This document shows, piece by piece, positions 27,101-35,093 of a stretch of DNA of 64,000 bases (its first letter is position 1; each line of letters opens with the position of its first letter). The stretch lies in NCBI GenBank assembly GCA_947479085.1, contig CANJYB010000007.1, forward strand, positions 1 to 64,000, in the 5' to 3' direction. Under the pieces are notes generated by a model. The model was not told where the DNA came from. It worked only from the letters and a program-made list of their open reading frames with translations, and ran no database searches. A program made the translations under genes and the position numbers. Source of the DNA: Bacteroidota bacterium. Its GTDB lineage: Bacteria > Bacteroidota > Bacteroidia > 2-12-FULL-35-15.

Positions 27101-30100
27101 GGGACGGGAAACCTGAAATGTCTGTAGGGGATCAGGTTTATGGTATTGTAGCCGTATTCAGGAATAATTGCACCCCGGGAACAATTGGTTTTTATAGTCC
27201 GGTAAATACAGTGCAAACAGGTTCTTCCAATTCTATTGATATCGGAGATATAGATGGTGATGGTAAACCTGATTTGGCCGTGGCTAATGTCGGCATCAAT
27301 ACAGTATCAGTAGTACGAAGCACTAGTTCCATTGGAAATATTAGTTTTGCCTCCAATCTTGATTTTGCCACAGGTAATAGTCCTCAATCAGTAATTATTG
27401 GTGATATAGATGGAGATGGCAAACCTGATTTGGTTACGGCAAATACAAACAGTAACACAGTATCAGTAATTCGGCAAATAATACCTATAATAATTACCTC
27501 CTTTACTCCTTCAGCCGGATGTATAAATACAAGTGTAGTAATCACAGGCAGTAATTTTACAGGTGCCACTGCAGTTACCTTTGGTGGAACCAATGCACTT
27601 AGTTTTACGGTTAACTCTTCCACTCAAATTACAGCAATTGTTGGCAACAATCCTTCCGGAACTATAGTTGTATCTAGCCCTATTACTAGCGGTGTAAGCT
27701 CAGGTGTATTTTCAGTTAGTAATTTACCAATAGCTCCTGTAGCATCCAGTAATAGTCCTGTATGTGCAGGTACTTCTATAAATCTATCTTCCGTATCAAC
27801 AAATTTATTTGTCGTTTTATCGACCAGCGGGACTCACTCGCTTGGCATTAAATCGGACGGAACCTTATGGGCGTGGGGAACGAACAATTATGGTCAGTTT
27901 GGAACAGGAAATACTTCTAGTTCTGTTATACCCGTGCAGGTGGGAAACGCAACAGATTGGGTTAATGTTGCCTGCGGGGGGTACTTTTCAATTGCATTAA
28001 AAGGAAATGGTTCTGTTTGGTCATGGGGAAGAAATGACCAGGGACAATTAGGGGATGGAACAACTACTCTAAGTCTAAGTCCTGTAACAGTTATTGGTTT
28101 AACCGGGGTTACTGCCATAGCTGCAGGAACTTCTCATTCCCTCGCAACCACCGGTGGAATTGTAAAAAGTTGGGGGAATAATACCAACGGACAATTAGGG
28201 GATGGAACAACAACAATGAGAACAACACCTGTTACAGTTACTGGTTTATCGGGAATTACGGCAATTGCGGCAGGAGATAGCCATTCACTTGCTATCCAAG
28301 GCGGAATTGTAAAAAGCTGGGGAAAAAATGCCAATGGACAACTGGGTGATGGAACAACAACTCAAAGGGTAACTCCTGTAAATGCATCAGGTTTGTCAGG
28401 TGTTACAGCTATTGCAGCTGGAGCTAATCACTCACTTGCAATCATAAGTGGAAGTGTAAAAAGTTGGGGGTTTAATTCCAACGGGCAATTAGGAGATGGG
28501 ACAACCACTCAAAGAACAACTCCGGTGATAGTTTCGGGTTTATTAGGTATTACTGCTATTGCAGCAGGCTCTATTCATTCTCTGGCAATTACAGGCGGGA
28601 TTGTAAAAAGCTGGGGGTACAATGCCTTTGGTCAATTAGGCGATGGGACCACTACTCAAAGGACCACTCCTGTAACCGTTTCCGGTTTATCAGGTGTTAC
28701 TTTAATTAGCTCGGGTACCGGCAGTCTTTCTTCCTTCGCAATTACAGGTGGAATCGGTAAGTCATGGGGACAAAATCAAGGTTTATTAGGGGATGGAACA
28801 ACCGTTGATAGATTAACTCCTGTAAACATTGTGAACAGTTACAGCATAATAAATTATAACTGGACAGGCCCCGATAATTTTGTTTTATCAGCACAGAACC
28901 CAACCATCACAAATAGTACAACTGCTAGCGCAGGTACTTATTCAGTAGTGGCAGTAAATGATTTGGGTTGTATTTCTGCACCTGCTACTACTTCTGTTAC
29001 TATAAATCCTGCACCAAACATTGGAATATCAGTATCACCTAATGCTTTTGTATGCACAGGAACATCAGTAACACTTACGGCAACAGGTGCGGTTTCTTAT
29101 AGCTGGTCAGGTGGAATAAATAATGGCGTATCATTTATTCCTGGTGCAACTACTACATATACTGTTACAGGTACGGGAGCAAACGGATGTACAACCGCAG
29201 TAACACAAACCATAAATGTATTATCCAATTACAACCTTGTTGCTTCATCTGGAGCAAACGGAAGTATTACACCTAATGGAACTACCACACTGTGTTCAGG
29301 AGCTAACCAACTTTATGCAATAACTCCGGCAGGCGGTTATCATATTTTGGATGTATTAGTAGATGGAGTTTCAAATGCAGGAGCAATAGCAGTTGGAACT
29401 TACACATTTTCGAATGTAACCGCTACACATACCATAACTGTTACATTTGCACCTAATTGCACAGCACCTTTATTTACAGTCTGCCCGGGAACGCAAACCT
29501 CAGCAACTTCATTGGGGCTTTGCAGCAATGCGGTTTCTTATACTTCTGCAACATCAGGAACAATACCAACTGTAACTTATGCATTCAGCGGAGCTACAAC
29601 AGGAAGCGGAAACGGAGATGGAAGTGGTTCAACATTTAATACAGGAACTACAACGGTAGCCTTAACAGCAACCAATGGATGCGGAATAGCATCCTGTAAC
29701 TTTAATATTTTAGTCACAGATAACCAGGCACCGGTTGCGAACATTACAATTTTACCAATAATAACAGGGCAATGTTCAGCATCAGCAATAGCTCCAACTG
29801 CTACTGATAATTGTTCAGGAACTATAACTGGAACAACCATTGATGCACTTAGTTATTCAACCCAGGGAACATTTACCATTCACTGGACATACAATGATGG
29901 CAATGGAAATACTTCTACGCAAAATCAAACAGTGATTGTAGCTGACAATCTTGCACCGGTTGCTAACGTAAGCACATTGCCAACCATTACTGGGCAATGT
30001 ACCGCAACAACCACAACACCAACCGCAACAGATAATTGTGCAGGAGTAATATCAGGAATTACAGTTGATCCTACATCTTATTCAGCGCAGGGAACATATA

Positions 30101-32475
30101 CCATTCACTGGACCTACAATGATGGAAATGGAAACACATCAACGCAAACACAAACAGTTGTTGTAGCTGATGTGACAGCACCGGTAGCAGACTTAGCTTC
30201 ATTACCAACGGTAACCGGACAATGTTCAGCAACAGTAACCGCACCAACCGCAGCAGATAATTGTGTTGGATTAGTAACAGGTACTACAGCAAGTCCAATG
30301 AGCTATACAGCACAAGGTACTTACAGCATTACCTGGGCATACAATGATGGTAATGGAAACACATCAACGCAAACACAAACAGTTGTTGTAGCTGATGTGA
30401 CAGCACCGGTAGCTAACGTAGCTTCATTGCCTACAGTATCAGGACAGTGTTCAGCAACAGCAACCGCACCAACAGCAACAGATAATTGTGCAGGAAGTGT
30501 AACAGGAACAACTACTGACCCTACTTCTTACAATGCTCAAGGTGCTTATACGATTACCTGGAGCTACAATGATGGCAATGGAAATTCGTCTACACAAACA
30601 CAATCAGTATTTGTGTTAGATAACACTCCACCATCTATAGCTGCACCAGCAGATGTAACCGTTTGTAGCTTAACAGCAACAACAGTTGCAATAGGAACAG
30701 CAACTGGAAGCGACAATTGCGGAACAGTAACATTCAGCAATGATGCACCTGGAACATTCCCAATCGGAACTACTTCAGTAATCTGGACAGCAGATGACGG
30801 AAACGGAAATACAGCAACCGCTACACAAAACGTAACTGTAAACCAAACGCCAATCGGTTTAGCTTCAGATATCGTTATATGTAATGGAGACCCAAGCAAC
30901 TTGCCATTAAGTGCAGACATAATGGGAACAACCTTTACATGGACTTCAATGGTAACAGCCGGAGGAGTGATTGGAAACGGTTCATGTTCATCAGGGTGTA
31001 CATCTACTATTTCTGATGTATTAACCAATACAGGATTTGTACATGGTGTGGTAACATATACTGTTACACCAACATCACCTGACGGCTGCGTAGGTCCAGA
31101 CTTTATGCCAACCATAACAGTAGGAGCAGCACCAGCTACACCAGTAATATCAGGACCATCAGTAGTTTGTAACATGACCACAGCTACTTATTCAGTAGTA
31201 CCTGTTCCTGAAGCAATGCTATATACATGGACAGTACCAACAGGAGTAACCGGAATGACCATTACAAGCGGACAGGGAACACCAACCATTACTGTAACTA
31301 TATCAGCAGGAACAGTAATAGGAAACGTAACTTGCCAGACATCAAACAATTGTTTACCAAGCAATGCAGCAGCATCAATGGCAGTGACTAAAAAACCGGC
31401 AGTACCGGGATTAATATCAGGTCCAACATCAACCTGCGGACAAACTACCGCAAGCTACTCAATAGCATCAGTTTTTGGAGCAACTTCTTATGCATGGACA
31501 GTACCAGCTAACATGACTATTACAAGTGGTCAGGGAACTACCGCAATATCTGTATCAATGACCACTGCATTTGTTTACGGACAAGTGAAAGTATCAGCGG
31601 TAAACAATTGCGGAAACATTCCGGGAACTGCATTAAACGTAACAGGAAATGTACCACCGGCACCGGTAACCGTATCCGGACCATCTAACGTTTGCGGATT
31701 AACAACAGCTACTTATTCGATAGCACCTGTAACAGGAGCAACAGGATACAACTGGACGATAACAGGAGCAGGAACCATAATAGGTTCTAACACCGGAACA
31801 TCGGTAACAGTAGCTTTAAACGGAACATCAGGAGGAAGTATCTCTTGTGCATCAACTAATGCATGTGCAAACGGAACAGCAAGAACGTTGAACTTAGTAG
31901 TAACTGCAACAGTACCTTCAGTTATATCAGGTCCAACTACCATCTGTGGAGTAAACACAGCAACATATTCAGTTTCATCATTAGGAGCAGGATATACTTA
32001 TAACTGGAGTTTAGCTTTAGGAACAGGTTGGACAATAACAGCAGGCCAAGGAACTCCTTCTATCACCATTAGCGGAACATCAATTTCAACAAACCCTTTA
32101 TCAGGATTAGTGAAAGTGACTTCAACTAACGGTTGCGGAATGACCAGTGCATTCAGAAGTATGGCAGTTACTTATTGCCACGATGGAATTGCAATGAGCG
32201 GTACCGAAACAAACAGCAATACCTTCTCTAACATTTATCCAAATCCAACATCATCAGAATTTACAATAGATGTAACATCAGATGTGGATAAAGATGTAAC
32301 TGTTGAAGTGTATGATGTGTTAGGTAACCTTGTTATCCATGCAAAACATCAATTAGTGAGTGGAACAAACACAATGAAAACCAACATTGAAGATTTCGAA
32401 AACGGAATGTATTTCGTGAGATTGTTAGATGTTGATTCAAATGTTATTCATTCTCAAACGGTGATTAAACAGTAA
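24109..32475 (+). CDS. Giant T9SS-secreted multi-propeller adhesin
   Basis: 2788 residues, presumably a surface or matrix protein. After the signal (IIATIAYCLLVIGTVKG) comes a jelly-roll-like domain (about 25-225). TIG 1 (233-310) is followed by seven FG-GAP/VCBS blades (about 320-667), each with a calcium-loop motif like DIDGDGKPD. TIG 2 (677-755) is followed by seven more blades (764-1120). TIG 3 spans 1128-1202. An Ig-like domain starts with SNSPVCAGTSINLSS near 1215, is interrupted by seven RCC1 repeats (about 1245-1575, core NGQLGDGTTT), and resumes with YNWTGPDNF. Further Ig-like modules, five HYR modules (about 1873-2245; 75-residue units) and four PKD-like modules (about 2290-2690) follow, then a T9SS type A tail (IYPNPTSSEF, GMYFVRLLDVD). 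Calcium binding is inferred from the motifs; the ligand is unknown. Expression passes the terminator-bearing leader. Confidence 0.92.
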   Translation: MKKTITIIATIAYCLLVIGTVKGQTNPSPALLSNLYAQSFSLAATSTTYPVGWQGWTVGTTSGATFRTTDPTADAAMIASSGASIATGGVHNYNGKIGMLASGSTDPSICFAISTSSRSDVKVNFDLMTIRNPYDGAANTRINAVDLQYRVGTSGAFTSVTGIANGIYQNNTTTQVGSGVTTPQNVQAIAITLPAACDGQANIQLRLVQRDISGVGSRPSFAIDNVTIVANLPKITSFAPASGAIGSSVVITGTGFSATASQNTVFFGATKATVTATSTTSLTVTVPIGATYQNISVRNSVFGLTGYSSKPFIVTLAGNIAFANKQNIATGTNSNSVCLGDIDGDGKPDMAVANTGNNTVSVYRNISTSGTIVYATKVDFTTGSFPVSVVIGDVNGDGKPDLVVANQSSNTVSYFVNTSVSGTVNFNPKVDLATGSAPNMASIGDIDGDGKPEIVVANISSSTISVFQYSFGTYAPAVNYSVGSNPMSVTIGDIDGDNKPDLVSANSSSANVSVLRNTSTLGTINFAGVVNFTAGTNPMYACIGDLDGDGKPDLAVANQGSATVSVLRNNSTSGTIAFIPKVDFTTGTQPNTVIIGDIDGDGKPDMAVANQGSASTSMLANTSTSGTISFLPKADFGTNSPPVSVFIGDIDGDGKPDVSVATYGGTISILKQIIPFTITNFAPATGAIGSSVTITGTGFNTTANQNIVFFGATQATVTAASNTSLTVTVPIGATYENISVTNLSANLTRYTSNPFNVTLNGNIAFTAKVDFTTGTSPHSVSIGDFDGDGKSDLAVANQNSNTISLFRNTSISGTVSFAAKIDFTTGTQPYSVISGDIDGDGKPDLAVANLSSNTVSVFRNSSFPGTISFAIKVDFATASNPISVGIGDMDGDGKPDLAVANNGSNTVSVLRNTSVSGTVSFATKVDFTSGVQPVSISIGDLDGDGKVEMAEVNLGSGTVSVFRNTSSPATISFAARLDFSIGFFNNNPGSVIIVDMDGDGKPEMSVGDQVYGIVAVFRNNCTPGTIGFYSPVNTVQTGSSNSIDIGDIDGDGKPDLAVANVGINTVSVVRSTSSIGNISFASNLDFATGNSPQSVIIGDIDGDGKPDLVTANTNSNTVSVIRQIIPIIITSFTPSAGCINTSVVITGSNFTGATAVTFGGTNALSFTVNSSTQITAIVGNNPSGTIVVSSPITSGVSSGVFSVSNLPIAPVASSNSPVCAGTSINLSSVSTNLFVVLSTSGTHSLGIKSDGTLWAWGTNNYGQFGTGNTSSSVIPVQVGNATDWVNVACGGYFSIALKGNGSVWSWGRNDQGQLGDGTTTLSLSPVTVIGLTGVTAIAAGTSHSLATTGGIVKSWGNNTNGQLGDGTTTMRTTPVTVTGLSGITAIAAGDSHSLAIQGGIVKSWGKNANGQLGDGTTTQRVTPVNASGLSGVTAIAAGANHSLAIISGSVKSWGFNSNGQLGDGTTTQRTTPVIVSGLLGITAIAAGSIHSLAITGGIVKSWGYNAFGQLGDGTTTQRTTPVTVSGLSGVTLISSGTGSLSSFAITGGIGKSWGQNQGLLGDGTTVDRLTPVNIVNSYSIINYNWTGPDNFVLSAQNPTITNSTTASAGTYSVVAVNDLGCISAPATTSVTINPAPNIGISVSPNAFVCTGTSVTLTATGAVSYSWSGGINNGVSFIPGATTTYTVTGTGANGCTTAVTQTINVLSNYNLVASSGANGSITPNGTTTLCSGANQLYAITPAGGYHILDVLVDGVSNAGAIAVGTYTFSNVTATHTITVTFAPNCTAPLFTVCPGTQTSATSLGLCSNAVSYTSATSGTIPTVTYAFSGATTGSGNGDGSGSTFNTGTTTVALTATNGCGIASCNFNILVTDNQAPVANITILPIITGQCSASAIAPTATDNCSGTITGTTIDALSYSTQGTFTIHWTYNDGNGNTSTQNQTVIVADNLAPVANVSTLPTITGQCTATTTTPTATDNCAGVISGITVDPTSYSAQGTYTIHWTYNDGNGNTSTQTQTVVVADVTAPVADLASLPTVTGQCSATVTAPTAADNCVGLVTGTTASPMSYTAQGTYSITWAYNDGNGNTSTQTQTVVVADVTAPVANVASLPTVSGQCSATATAPTATDNCAGSVTGTTTDPTSYNAQGAYTITWSYNDGNGNSSTQTQSVFVLDNTPPSIAAPADVTVCSLTATTVAIGTATGSDNCGTVTFSNDAPGTFPIGTTSVIWTADDGNGNTATATQNVTVNQTPIGLASDIVICNGDPSNLPLSADIMGTTFTWTSMVTAGGVIGNGSCSSGCTSTISDVLTNTGFVHGVVTYTVTPTSPDGCVGPDFMPTITVGAAPATPVISGPSVVCNMTTATYSVVPVPEAMLYTWTVPTGVTGMTITSGQGTPTITVTISAGTVIGNVTCQTSNNCLPSNAAASMAVTKKPAVPGLISGPTSTCGQTTASYSIASVFGATSYAWTVPANMTITSGQGTTAISVSMTTAFVYGQVKVSAVNNCGNIPGTALNVTGNVPPAPVTVSGPSNVCGLTTATYSIAPVTGATGYNWTITGAGTIIGSNTGTSVTVALNGTSGGSISCASTNACANGTARTLNLVVTATVPSVISGPTTICGVNTATYSVSSLGAGYTYNWSLALGTGWTITAGQGTPSITISGTSISTNPLSGLVKVTSTNGCGMTSAFRSMAVTYCHDGIAMSGTETNSNTFSNIYPNPTSSEFTIDVTSDVDKDVTVEVYDVLGNLVIHAKHQLVSGTNTMKTNIEDFENGMYFVRLLDVDSNVIHSQTVIKQ
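30127..30413 (+). repeat. Near-identical HYR module repeats within the adhesin
   Basis: A 62-base stretch (30127-30188) recurs exactly at 30352-30413, an offset of 225 bases (75 codons, one HYR module). Flanking sequence is diverged, which points to recent gene conversion or duplication between neighbouring modules. Confidence 0.85.
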
Positions 32476-32494
32476 GAGATAATTTAATTATAAG

Positions 32495-32537
32495 AACTCC
32501 CCCTTCCGGAATTTCCGGGAGGGGGAGTTTCTTTTTT
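32495..32537 (+). terminator. Rho-independent terminator after the adhesin
   Basis: AACTCCCCCTTCCGGA and TCCGGGAGGGGGAGTT form a long GC-rich stem with a minimal loop, followed by TTCTTTTTT. Confidence 0.9.
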
Positions 32538-32629
32538 AGAGCAAGCTATTATAAAAACGCATCCTCCTTTTTCCACTTTTATTCTGCAAATCAGCAATCA
32601 ATTTTCCTGTCCTCCCGACACTTTTTTAG

Positions 32630-32902
32630 TTTCCGAGGGAATCAGTCGCGTTTCCGAGGGAATCAGACGCGTTCCCGAAGGAATCAGACGCGTTCCCGAA
32701 GGAATCAGTCACGTTCCCGAGGGAATCAGACACGTTTCCGAGGGAATCAGACGCGTTCCCGAAGGAATCAGACGCGTTTCCGAGGGAATCAGACACGTTT
32801 CCGAGGGAATCAGTCGCGTTCCCGAAGGAATCAGACGTGTTTCCGAGGGAATCAGACGCGTTCCCGAGGGAATCAGACGTGTTCCCGAAGGAATCAGACG
32901 CG
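32630..32902 (+). repeat. Intergenic tandem array B, 21-bp period (13 units)
   Basis: Thirteen contiguous units of exactly 21 bases fit TT(T/C)CCGA(A/G)GGAATCAG(A/T)C(G/A)(C/T)G, then a degenerate fourteenth to about 32922. The core TTCCCGAGGGAA is palindromic. Variation is limited to four positions per unit and is reshuffled between units, as expected from unequal exchange. All minus-strand frames are open because 21 is divisible by three; the best begins at GTG and has no ribosome site, so I do not call a protein. The rest of the 680-base gap (32538-32629 and 32923-33155) shows no gene; the right part should carry the sigma-factor promoter (TAAATTTA at 33124 is a near match). Confidence 0.95.
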
Positions 32903-33155
32903 TTCCTTCGGGAATCAAGCGGATTTTGCACGAACACAGGTTTGCAGTCGTTTTTTCGGCTTAAGTAATAGATGAAAATGAGCAGGGGTAAGGAAGAACA
33001 GATTAAAAATACCTAACAAGCGTTGTTTTAAGCAGTCAATCATGCTCCTGTGAAAAATTTCTTTACTGATATCATACTGCTTAATACCCTTTTTACTTTA
33101 TTTCACCACCTCATTAAACTTAGTAAATTTACCAACGTCTAAACTCTAAAAAGTA

Positions 33156-33719
33156 ATGCAGGAATACACCGATGAAGAAATTATGGAAATGTACCGGAAG
33201 GAAGACTCCCGGAATATGTCCCTGCATCATTTGATAAAAAAGTACGAAGTGAGGCTTTACTGGCACATACGCAAAATAGTGATAGACCATGATGACACGG
33301 ATGATGTGCTTCAGAATTCGTTTATTAAGGTATGGAAAGGAATGGCAAAGTTTAATGAAGATTCGAAATTATACACCTGGCTTTACCGCATAGCTACCAA
33401 TGAATCCATTGATTTTTTGAGGAAAAAGAAGAGGGCCAACCTGGTTTCCATTCATCCGATAGAATATGAATTGGGCAAAAGTATGGAATCGGATGGGTAT
33501 TTTAAAGGGGATGAAATACAGATGAAGCTGCAGAAAGCTATATTGACCTTGCCGGAAAAACAACGTATAGTATTTAATATGCGGTATTATGATGAAACAC
33601 CTTACCAGCAAATGGCCGAAATACTGGAAACATCGGAAGGTGCATTAAAAGCTTCGTATCATATAGCAGCCAAAAAGGTAGAGGAGTATTTGTTGAGAAC
33701 AATGTCCGATGTCAGATGA
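33156..33719 (+). CDS. ECF-type RNA polymerase sigma factor
   Basis: 187 residues. Region 2 contains YWHIRKIVIDHDDTDDVLQN (core binding) and SFIKVWKGM...YTWLYRIATNESIDFLRKKKR (-10 recognition). Region 4 contains LTLPEKQRIVFNMRYYDETP and a helix-turn-helix QQMAEILETSEGALKASYHI. There is no region 3, as expected for extracytoplasmic-function sigma factors. It heads a group of four genes; the next begins 131 bases later across a gap containing CCGATGTCAGATGACGGATG-type repeat sequence. It probably controls its own operon in response to an envelope signal. Confidence 0.94.
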   Translation: MQEYTDEEIMEMYRKEDSRNMSLHHLIKKYEVRLYWHIRKIVIDHDDTDDVLQNSFIKVWKGMAKFNEDSKLYTWLYRIATNESIDFLRKKKRANLVSIHPIEYELGKSMESDGYFKGDEIQMKLQKAILTLPEKQRIVFNMRYYDETPYQQMAEILETSEGALKASYHIAAKKVEEYLLRTMSDVR

Positions 33720-33850
33720 CGGATGTAATATGGCCGCTGCCGATGACAGATGATTCAGTATAGTTTGAAAAGAAAAAATAGTAAGTATAAAGTAATAAAA
33801 ATTAAGTAAAAAACAATTCGCAATTCGTTAAGATTCGTTATTCGTAAAAA

Positions 33851-34648
33851 ATGTCAGACAATAATAACATAGATAATAAAGAGAGGGAAGAGGAAAACTT
33901 TTTGTTTGGGAAAAACAAAAATGTTCCGTTTACTGCCCCTCCTCGTTATTTTGATTCATTGTCGGAACGAATTATAAATAAGATAGAAGCAGCCGAAGAA
34001 CTCAGCGAATTCAGCGTGTTGTCGGGTATCAATAAACAAACTTCATTTGAGATTCCGGCCCATTATTTTTCAAAAATAGAAAATGAAATAGAATACAAAG
34101 CAGAGTTGGAAGAACTAACCGAGTTAAGTAAAATTGCCAAACCTGTTTTTAAACCTTTAGATGAAGCGTATGCTGATTCATTAAAAGAAAGAATAACGGG
34201 TAAAATTGCACTCCAGGACGAACTCCGTGAATTTGCTACCTTGTATTCCTTGGAGAAACAACAGAATTTCGAGGTTAAGGTAGATTACTTTGAAAATCTT
34301 TCGGATAAAATAAAAGAAAAGATACATGCATCTCCCTCCAACCCATTAGCTGTAATTCAAAAAGTTTTGTTTGCACTACTTAAACCTAAATTTGGTATTG
34401 CCTTTGGTGTGGTGCTGATTACGGGTATTGCTATCTTGTTTTATACCAACAAACCAACTGAAATAATCGAATCCGGAGACTGTAAAACATTGGCCTGCCT
34501 TGAAAAAAGAGAGATGCTGAACGAACATACCATCCGCGAAATGGATGACGATAATTTATACGACATGGTGGATGTGGATAAGTTGGATGAACAGATTGGC
34601 GGGGGAAGTGAAGTGGATTCTACAAAGGTTAATAAGAATAATAATTAA
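33851..34648 (+). CDS. Single-pass membrane protein with four-fold repeat, candidate anti-sigma
   Basis: 265 residues. The cytoplasmic part (1-170) holds four copies of a motif of about 35-40 residues: F-x-x-P-x-x-YF-x-x-L-x-x-x-I-x-x-KI followed by an acidic helix E-L-x-E-F-S-x-L (starts near residues 27, 66, 100 and 140). One membrane helix (FGIAFGVVLITGIAILFYT, 181-199) follows and then a short acidic periplasmic tail with a C-x-x-L-A-C pair. Position right after an ECF sigma factor suggests an anti-sigma factor, but the usual zinc-binding anti-sigma signature is absent. The role is inferred from context only. The next gene starts directly after its stop. Confidence 0.75.
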   Translation: MSDNNNIDNKEREEENFLFGKNKNVPFTAPPRYFDSLSERIINKIEAAEELSEFSVLSGINKQTSFEIPAHYFSKIENEIEYKAELEELTELSKIAKPVFKPLDEAYADSLKERITGKIALQDELREFATLYSLEKQQNFEVKVDYFENLSDKIKEKIHASPSNPLAVIQKVLFALLKPKFGIAFGVVLITGIAILFYTNKPTEIIESGDCKTLACLEKREMLNEHTIREMDDDNLYDMVDVDKLDEQIGGGSEVDSTKVNKNNN

Positions 34649-34649
34649 A

Positions 34650-35087
34650 ATGAAACAGTATTACAGAATTATCTTTTTGTTTTCATTTGCACTGTTTTTT
34701 GCTGGCGCTTCGTTAGCCCAAACAGATGCAAAGCGCGATAAAATAGATGCATTAAGAACGGCTTTTATCAATAAGAAAGTAAATTTTACTACCAGGGAAG
34801 CAGAAGCATTCTGGCCCCTTTATAATGAAATGAATGATAAACTGGATGCAGCCAGAAAAACATTCAGATTACGGTATAATTCTCAAACTAATTATAACTT
34901 TGAAACGGACAAGGAAGCTGATGATTACCTGAATGCAGAATTGACATTGAAACAAAAGGAAACGGAAATAAACAAAGACTATATCGAACGATTTAAAAGA
35001 ATACTACCTGTTAAAAAAGTGGCTGCATACAGAAGGGCGGAAGAGGACTTTAAAAAGGAATTAATAAGGACCATTAAGGATAACTAA
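34650..35087 (+). CDS. Small periplasmic helical protein (Spy/CpxP-like)
   Basis: 145 residues from the ATG at 34650, which follows the previous stop by one base; a longer frame from 34545 would overlap the upstream gene and lose the signal peptide. The signal is FLFSFALFFAGASLAQ. The mature chain is all-helical and charged, with EAEAFWPLYNEMNDKLDAAR, a pattern common in Bacteroidota proteins downstream of ECF sigma factors and reminiscent of Spy/CpxP periplasmic chaperones. It may sense or buffer misfolded envelope proteins. Confidence 0.75.
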   Translation: MKQYYRIIFLFSFALFFAGASLAQTDAKRDKIDALRTAFINKKVNFTTREAEAFWPLYNEMNDKLDAARKTFRLRYNSQTNYNFETDKEADDYLNAELTLKQKETEINKDYIERFKRILPVKKVAAYRRAEEDFKKELIRTIKDN

Positions 35088-35093
35088 AATAGG

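Noticed and set aside
32626-32937. Minus-strand frame coding SDSFGNA-type heptad repeats
   Set aside because: It exists only because the repeat unit is 21 bases. It starts at GTG, has no ribosome site or signal peptide, and all other frames through the array are equally open.
34545-34649. Upstream start for the Spy-like protein
   Set aside because: It overlaps the end of the preceding gene in another frame and would put the signal peptide 35 residues inside the protein.
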